Below, one piece after another: positions 6,549 through 11,372 of a DNA stretch of 11,372 nucleotides. Positions within the stretch are counted from its first letter, which is position 1. Every line of letters begins with the position of its first letter. The stretch covers positions 1 through 11,372 of the forward strand of contig JAFWZH010000192.1 in NCBI GenBank assembly GCA_017522515.1, in the 5' to 3' direction. The DNA is from Clostridia bacterium. Its GTDB lineage: Bacteria > Bacillota_A > Clostridia > UBA1212 > UBA1255. The notes under the pieces were generated by a model. That model was given only the letters and a program-made list of their open reading frames with translations, was not told the origin of the DNA and ran no database searches. A program made the position numbers and the translations under genes.

Positions 6549-9500
6549 CTACATTGGTTTGATTTTGGATTCAATGAAGGCTATCTCTGATTCATCAAGT
6601 CCATACTTGGCATACAGCTGTTGGTCTATTTCTGCAACCGATTTACTCCAATCTATATCTGAATCGCTCGTAAAATCCTGAAGAGGTACATATTTATATG
6701 CACCTTGCATAGCATTCTGCGTATTCTTTAATATCGCAACTAATAGGTGGAAAAATTTTGTTTGCATATATTTCACCACGTTTTTTGCTTCTGCAATAAT
6801 TTCAAAGGGACCTACTATAAGGTATGTTTCATAGCAACATGATGGATTGCTAACGATAAGCGGAGTTAAAGAATCTTTTGAAGTATCTCCTATACCCCAT
6901 GCTTTAGGGATTAGCACCTTTACTTTATCAATCCATTCTTTATTTCGTTTTACCGATTCTTTTTTAACAAAGCCAATCCCTTTTGTCCTCCATCCGTGAT
7001 AATAAAACTCCACCCCATCCTTTATTGGTTTCAGTGATGGATTTACTTTTACTCTACGCATTGTACCTTCTATTCTAGAGTCAAAGCCAAATGGGTCATT
7101 AGGACTTACAATAGTAGAGAAACTACTTTCTCCTATATTTTGCACCTTTTGTAGAATATCTAAGTACTTTTGATATCTAACATAAACTTCAGTGTGTTGA
7201 TTTTTTAAGGCTCTTGTCTCTGAGATGATTTCATTCCCACAATGGATATTGACATTACAATCTCCATTGTGCTCTGTATCTCTTAAGAAATAACATACTC
7301 CACCTTTTAGTTCAACGCTTTTGCCGAAACAGTCTTCTGCATTATTATAGTCGTGCAAAGTAGAGATATGTTTATCTTCAAGCATAGTATTTCTAAAAGT
7401 TTCTAATTTGCCTCCTTGAACAGCGAACCATCTTGATGGCATAATCATATTGATCAAGCGTGGTGATAATGATTTTGCGACAGTAACAAAATCATCATAT
7501 ATAGCCGTTCCACTACTTTTATTTAGTCCACCTCCATTGCTCTTTTGATACGGCGGATTGCCTACTATGACATCAAATTTCATATCTTTTAATCTATTTA
7601 TCTTTTCTTCGTTATTTTCTTTAATCAAATCATAGGTTGTAAAATCTGCTGTGACATTTTCGACGGGCATCCCCAACAATTTGTATATCTTACGAGTAAA
7701 CTCATAACAAAGTTTAGATGTTGGCAATGAGTATATATTATTCTTAACAGCCTCATTGATGGTTGCAAATCTGTTATAGATAGCATAAGCAAATTCTCCC
7801 TGCTTTGACGCAATATCTAAGAACTTAACTTCTTCAATATTCTCCAAATCAGGCAACATTGCAATCATATCCTTTGCAACGTTCTTTGGTGTCACAATCT
7901 CAGAATCTGACATTCTACCAAACTGAGTTAAAGCAACTTCTGCTCGTTTGATAGGCTCCATTGCCTCATCGCTAATAAGATTATTTATGTTCTTAATCTT
8001 ATAATCAAGTTTGCTGTGGATAAAGTGAGAGCACTTACTATGCAATGCATCTAATTTATCTCTATCGAGTCCTAAATTTCTTGCAATACGTTTATTGTCA
8101 TCATTGGCTGACAACACATCTATAATATCTCTTAAGTTATCAACTTTGGATTCAGTTAAAAAGGCAAAGAACAAGATTTGGAGATAGTACGTTTGCAGTT
8201 TTTTAGCTAACTCTTTTGCTTCATCTTGTGAGGGTTGAGGTTGAGTTTCTGTGCCATCTCCACCCTGTGAACCGTTAGCCTCATTTGGTTGGTCTCCTTC
8301 ATTGGCTTCCGCCTCTCCATTATCGGGAGTGTCTATATCTTCACCCTCTCCTTCAATTGGTTTGAATGTAATACCTTTTTGGGAGTCAATAGGTGCAAGG
8401 TCTCTGATAATAGAGAGTATTTCGGTATCAGTCAATATGTTATCATCCACGGGAATATCAGTTGCCTCATCTATCACACTCCTGCTCTGCGAATATTCAC
8501 GCACAGCATCCATAATGTTAGCACTTGTTACCTGATGGAGTTTGTCTTTATTCAAACATATAATTGGTGATACTTCCAACTCTCTATTAAGACGCGCTTC
8601 TAACTTCTCATTTCCATCAGCATCTGTATTTGCATTATAGAATTGAGATTTTAACTCCTGTAAACGGAACATTCTATCTACATCAAAATCTACTAATAGA
8701 GTTTGAGGTTTCTTGTTATATTTAATAGTTCTACCTTCATCATCCTCGTATGTGACAACATATTGATTCTGCAATCGGAAAATAGCTTGGTCATATTCCT
8801 GAGGAGATGCAGTATCTTTCAGGAATATCATAGTATCCCACTCCTCGACAGTATTTCCTGTTAGCATACGATTGACTGTAAGAGTAATAGTTTTTTTACC
8901 CTCACTTTCAGATCGTTTAATTTTAGATTTAATGGTCTCTACTGATGGATATGATGTATTACCATCAACTCCTGCAATGTTGATAATCTCATATTGAGAC
9001 AGATTATCAAACTTCTTAGGATTATTTGTTATCAACTCCTGCATTGCATCACAAGAGGCACGATATGGTAATACAAATACCATATGATGGCACATCTCAC
9101 CCTCCTTAATCTTATCGTAATTCAAGAATGAGAAGATATTTTCATCCTCTTGAGAACCATCAATAGCTCTTAATAAATCACAAACCTCTGATTCATTCTC
9201 AAATTTCTTGTAGTTACCAGCAGCGTCTTTCTCTATTGATTGAGGTCTAAGCAACGCTGAAAGAGTCGCTGTTTTACCCAACTCTTTAAGTTGTTTTATC
9301 TTTTGTAGGGATGATTCATTTGGAGTAAAGGCAAAACGAATCATTTGAGGGAATCCATAATATGGATTCTCCCACTCATCTTCGGGTTTCTCTTTTTTAT
9401 TGTTGTCGTCTATCCACTTGTCTGACTCATCAATAATATCTGTGAATTGACAGAATGAAACAATATCATCTTCTGAAAATTCACTACTCATCAAGATACG

Positions 9501-10556
9501 ATATGGAGTTCCTGACAAATGAAGAGTAATCCTTGCTTTGAGGCACTTTTGAACCTCTTTGTCAATATCTTCTACAGATTCTATATCATTTTGTTTTAAC
9601 TCATTTTTGATTTGAGCCTTAGTCAATCCTGCATTTTGTAGCACTTTACCATATTCTGCTGCTCTTGCACCATAATGCGTCTCATCAACAATGAGTAGGT
9701 CTATTTGACTATCAAATACTTCTTTATGCTTCTCCTTTATTTCCTCTCCCTGTAGGTCTTGTAATGTCAGGAAAATAGCAACTTTTTTACCACTCTCAAT
9801 GTTAGATTTGATTATATTCTCATCTCTTGACAGCTGTCCTCCATCAAGAAATACAAAACCATCAAAGTTGGCAATCTTCTCAACAGTCTTCTTCCACTCC
9901 TCCTTCACATCAGCCTTTCCTGATACAATTACCACTATTTTGGCATCCATTGCATTAGCACAACACATTGAAGTAAAAGATTTACCAAATCGCATTACTG
10001 CATACATCAGCAATTTTGTACGACCCTTATCTTTTGCCTCCATAAAAGCTTCAACAGCTTTTTCTTGATTGGGACGTAGATTATATGGCTCAGTGTCTCG
10101 CTCGTAATGAGGAATTTCGGGTAGATGTTGCTCGTTATATAGTTGATATATACCTCCTCCTTGTTTTACATCTTGTTCTATATGCCTAAAAGCATCTTCA
10201 AGATTATCAACATTTATATCTTTGAAAAATTCATTAGAGTAATACAAACCAGCAGGCATATCTTCCCGTTGTAAACGTTCTTTGCCCAATTCTCGCTCTA
10301 AATAACCATGAATAGCATAGTCTCTGAAGAATTTATCACCTACTTTGGCTGCACGACTGTATTCTTGCGTAAGGTCCTGGTAATGTTTACGCCACTCAGA
10401 TAGACGTATTTTAACAGGGCGGACCGTATCTCCAACCTTCCAGTATTTAGGCACTGTATTAGTAGAGAAGGCATAGATATGAGGATATACTCTTCCTATT
10501 ATCAAATTCTCTAATACAGTAGTATTCAAACTCGTTTTTAATTTACCAACTTCCAT
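6549..10556 (-). CDS. GIY-YIG-like nuclease / SF2 helicase / N6-adenine methyltransferase fusion (Eco57I-like restriction-modification enzyme)
   Basis: A single 1335-aa chain with restriction and modification modules. Residues ~26-90 resemble a GIY-YIG/T5orf172 nuclease: HIYAFS, YWKVGDT, RPVKIRLSEW and a later GYLERE glutamate. An SF2 helicase/translocase follows: motif I MRFGKS (188-193), DETH (291-294), SGTP (348-351) and QAIFRLQ (590-596). A Pro/Glu/Gly/Asn-rich acidic linker (~734-782) leads to a methyltransferase: TPKNVAKDM (~889-897), SAM loop FLDIASKQGEF (912-922), and catalytic GNPPYQ (999-1004), the N6-adenine signature. The C-terminal ~300 residues are likely target recognition and end YKYVPLQDF...IESKIKPM, a normal Eco57I-type ending, so the gene looks complete. 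I chose ATG 10556 because it lies 5 nt beyond the upstream stop with a GTAGG-like site before it. An upstream GTG or similar start near 10610 would add 18 residues of poor similarity and overlap the neighbour. Motif I deviates from the usual GxGKT. Confidence 0.88.
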   Translation of the reverse strand: MEVGKLKTSLNTTVLENLIIGRVYPHIYAFSTNTVPKYWKVGDTVRPVKIRLSEWRKHYQDLTQEYSRAAKVGDKFFRDYAIHGYLERELGKERLQREDMPAGLYYSNEFFKDINVDNLEDAFRHIEQDVKQGGGIYQLYNEQHLPEIPHYERDTEPYNLRPNQEKAVEAFMEAKDKGRTKLLMYAVMRFGKSFTSMCCANAMDAKIVVIVSGKADVKEEWKKTVEKIANFDGFVFLDGGQLSRDENIIKSNIESGKKVAIFLTLQDLQGEEIKEKHKEVFDSQIDLLIVDETHYGARAAEYGKVLQNAGLTKAQIKNELKQNDIESVEDIDKEVQKCLKARITLHLSGTPYRILMSSEFSEDDIVSFCQFTDIIDESDKWIDDNNKKEKPEDEWENPYYGFPQMIRFAFTPNESSLQKIKQLKELGKTATLSALLRPQSIEKDAAGNYKKFENESEVCDLLRAIDGSQEDENIFSFLNYDKIKEGEMCHHMVFVLPYRASCDAMQELITNNPKKFDNLSQYEIINIAGVDGNTSYPSVETIKSKIKRSESEGKKTITLTVNRMLTGNTVEEWDTMIFLKDTASPQEYDQAIFRLQNQYVVTYEDDEGRTIKYNKKPQTLLVDFDVDRMFRLQELKSQFYNANTDADGNEKLEARLNRELEVSPIICLNKDKLHQVTSANIMDAVREYSQSRSVIDEATDIPVDDNILTDTEILSIIRDLAPIDSQKGITFKPIEGEGEDIDTPDNGEAEANEGDQPNEANGSQGGDGTETQPQPSQDEAKELAKKLQTYYLQILFFAFLTESKVDNLRDIIDVLSANDDNKRIARNLGLDRDKLDALHSKCSHFIHSKLDYKIKNINNLISDEAMEPIKRAEVALTQFGRMSDSEIVTPKNVAKDMIAMLPDLENIEEVKFLDIASKQGEFAYAIYNRFATINEAVKNNIYSLPTSKLCYEFTRKIYKLLGMPVENVTADFTTYDLIKENNEEKINRLKDMKFDVIVGNPPYQKSNGGGLNKSSGTAIYDDFVTVAKSLSPRLINMIMPSRWFAVQGGKLETFRNTMLEDKHISTLHDYNNAEDCFGKSVELKGGVCYFLRDTEHNGDCNVNIHCGNEIISETRALKNQHTEVYVRYQKYLDILQKVQNIGESSFSTIVSPNDPFGFDSRIEGTMRRVKVNPSLKPIKDGVEFYYHGWRTKGIGFVKKESVKRNKEWIDKVKVLIPKAWGIGDTSKDSLTPLIVSNPSCCYETYLIVGPFEIIAEAKNVVKYMQTKFFHLLVAILKNTQNAMQGAYKYVPLQDFTSDSDIDWSKSVAEIDQQLYAKYGLDESEIAFIESKIKPM

Positions 10557-10561
10557 AAAAC

Positions 10562-11372
10562 CTACTTGTTTAATAGAGAAACAAATTTTATAGCTTTCCC
10601 CACTGACCAATCCATGATTTCACAATAAATTCCGTTATGCCTATGTATATCACCTCTGGCGCATCCTTCACATATCTTTTCATGGGTTGTGGAACCTCCA
10701 AACAAATCTTGTGATAAAGTTTGTTCTATTCGACAACTGTTAGGAACTATGCCTTTCAAGCCATCCATCTGCCAAACATTCCACGAAATAATCTTGGCTA
10801 TACATTTAATTGACGCTGCAAGTGGGCGTTTGCCAAATCTCAACTCGTAGTTTTCAATAAAAGTATAGAGCATCGCTTCACGAGCAAGCAGTAGATTGTC
10901 ACCCTGCCACTCAAAGCCATATATACTTTTATAGGCTTCTTGTGCTGCCGTTAGCCACTCGCCAGGTGTGTTAACATTCTCATTGATTACGCGTAACTTG
11001 CGATCAAGAAGTCCTATGCGTTTTTCAACGGGAATTAACTCGCCAGTGGTCACATCGTAACGGCTAGTTATGTATGGAGCTTCTCCACATGTAATCTCCA
11101 TGCGATTATCTCTCACATAGTCTTTCCAAGTTTTACCCTCTGGGAACTCAATGGGGTCAGTGGTGGGAGTCCACGAATGCACACCATTCTCTTCTACTTC
11201 AATATTGAACACACCCTCGCGTCCAAACCAAGCATTGTCAATCAGATTATTCTGGGCATTGCATACCCAAGACGGAGTAAATACCTCTGCCATATCTCTT
11301 GAACGAGCAGTCTGCTGAAGCCTATTCTTCAAAACGCGAGGTATAATTTTATTGTTATCGCAAACTTTCTCG
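10562..11372 (-). CDS. 'Restriction endonuclease subunit M'-like protein, 5' end outside window
   Basis: The minus-strand frame is open to the right edge (visible residues begin EKVCDNNKIIPRVL), so the gene is cut off at its 5' end; a TTG at 11332 is internal. The conserved block RSRDMAEVFTPSWVCNAQNN (~11251-11310) resembles the TP-containing motif-X region that opens many N6-adenine methylases. It is followed by a conserved linker-like middle (TWKDYVRDNRMEITCGEAPY, LLDRKLRVINEN). I see no SAM loop or NPPY motif, so it is probably not an active methylase alone. The C-terminal part holds cysteines and histidines in CEGCARGDIHRHNGIYC (~10616-10666), a possible metal site. Proteins of this kind are commonly annotated 'restriction endonuclease subunit M'. 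It ends 5 nt before the fusion enzyme's start, so the two are co-transcribed and likely form one complex; specificity or assembly is the inferred role. Confidence 0.7.
   Translation of the reverse strand, partial: EKVCDNNKIIPRVLKNRLQQTARSRDMAEVFTPSWVCNAQNNLIDNAWFGREGVFNIEVEENGVHSWTPTTDPIEFPEGKTWKDYVRDNRMEITCGEAPYITSRYDVTTGELIPVEKRIGLLDRKLRVINENVNTPGEWLTAAQEAYKSIYGFEWQGDNLLLAREAMLYTFIENYELRFGKRPLAASIKCIAKIISWNVWQMDGLKGIVPNSCRIEQTLSQDLFGGSTTHEKICEGCARGDIHRHNGIYCEIMDWSVGKAIKFVSLLNK

Noticed and set aside
8251..8570. Two overlapping plus-strand ORFs of ~93 codons
   Set aside because: They are antisense to the acidic linker of the large restriction enzyme; low-complexity sequence creates open frames on the other strand. 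The products (Ser/Pro-rich) show no domain.
9799..10068. Plus-strand 89-codon ORF
   Set aside because: It is antisense to the helicase motif I region of the large enzyme; the motif-bearing minus-strand frame is the real one.
1..11372. tRNA, rRNA, insertion sequence or complete integrase
   Set aside because: No tRNA cloverleaf, rRNA-like stretch, transposase motif or tyrosine-recombinase catalytic set was seen on either strand.

Overview
The window looks like a Bacteroidales chromosome (Bacteroides/Prevotella-like). The evidence is the tail of a GH92 alpha-mannosidase of the type common in that order, a TAnnTTTG -7 promoter box (TAACTTTG) and start codons without strong Shine-Dalgarno sequences. 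The left edge is moderately GC-rich (about 47% over the first 60 bases), while the DNA from roughly 780 to 6270 is clearly AT-rich. This fits a host-like flank next to horizontally acquired accessory DNA, i.e. a defence island.

Layout. Positions 1-502 hold the 3' end of the GH92 gene. Positions 503-1028 contain no convincing gene. They hold a 54-bp near-perfect inverted repeat (540-593), a tract of several short direct-repeat families with 11-12 bp periods (599-780) that includes two exact DnaA-box-like nonamers, a doubtful 45-codon ORF (790-927) and a probable promoter (983-990). A tight plus-strand operon follows (1029-6270): a DNA methyltransferase starting at TTG, a PRTase-CE-like phosphoribosyltransferase protein, an ORC-CDC6-like AAA+ ATPase and a two-part Rossmann-like protein of no family I recognise. 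Gaps are 8, 1 and 4 nt. A strong hairpin terminator (6275-6309) ends it.

On the opposite strand, converging on the same terminator, lie the 3' scrap of a type III restriction (Res) gene (6315-6548), a very large GIY-YIG-like nuclease / SF2 helicase / N6-adenine methyltransferase protein (6549-10556), and the 3' part of a 'restriction endonuclease subunit M'-like gene that runs off the right edge (10562-11372).

How they may work together. The minus-strand pair is most simply a large restriction-modification system: one chain carries nuclease, translocase and methylase modules, and its partner is co-transcribed. The plus-strand operon is the most interesting part. It combines a DNA-modifying enzyme, an NTPase switch, a phosphoribosyltransferase of a family linked to prokaryotic conflict systems, and an orphan Rossmannoid. 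My inference is a four-component anti-phage system in which the ATPase senses invasion, the methylase marks or senses DNA state, and the PRTase and/or the orphan acts as effector. Family assignments are by motif reading only; no searches were run.
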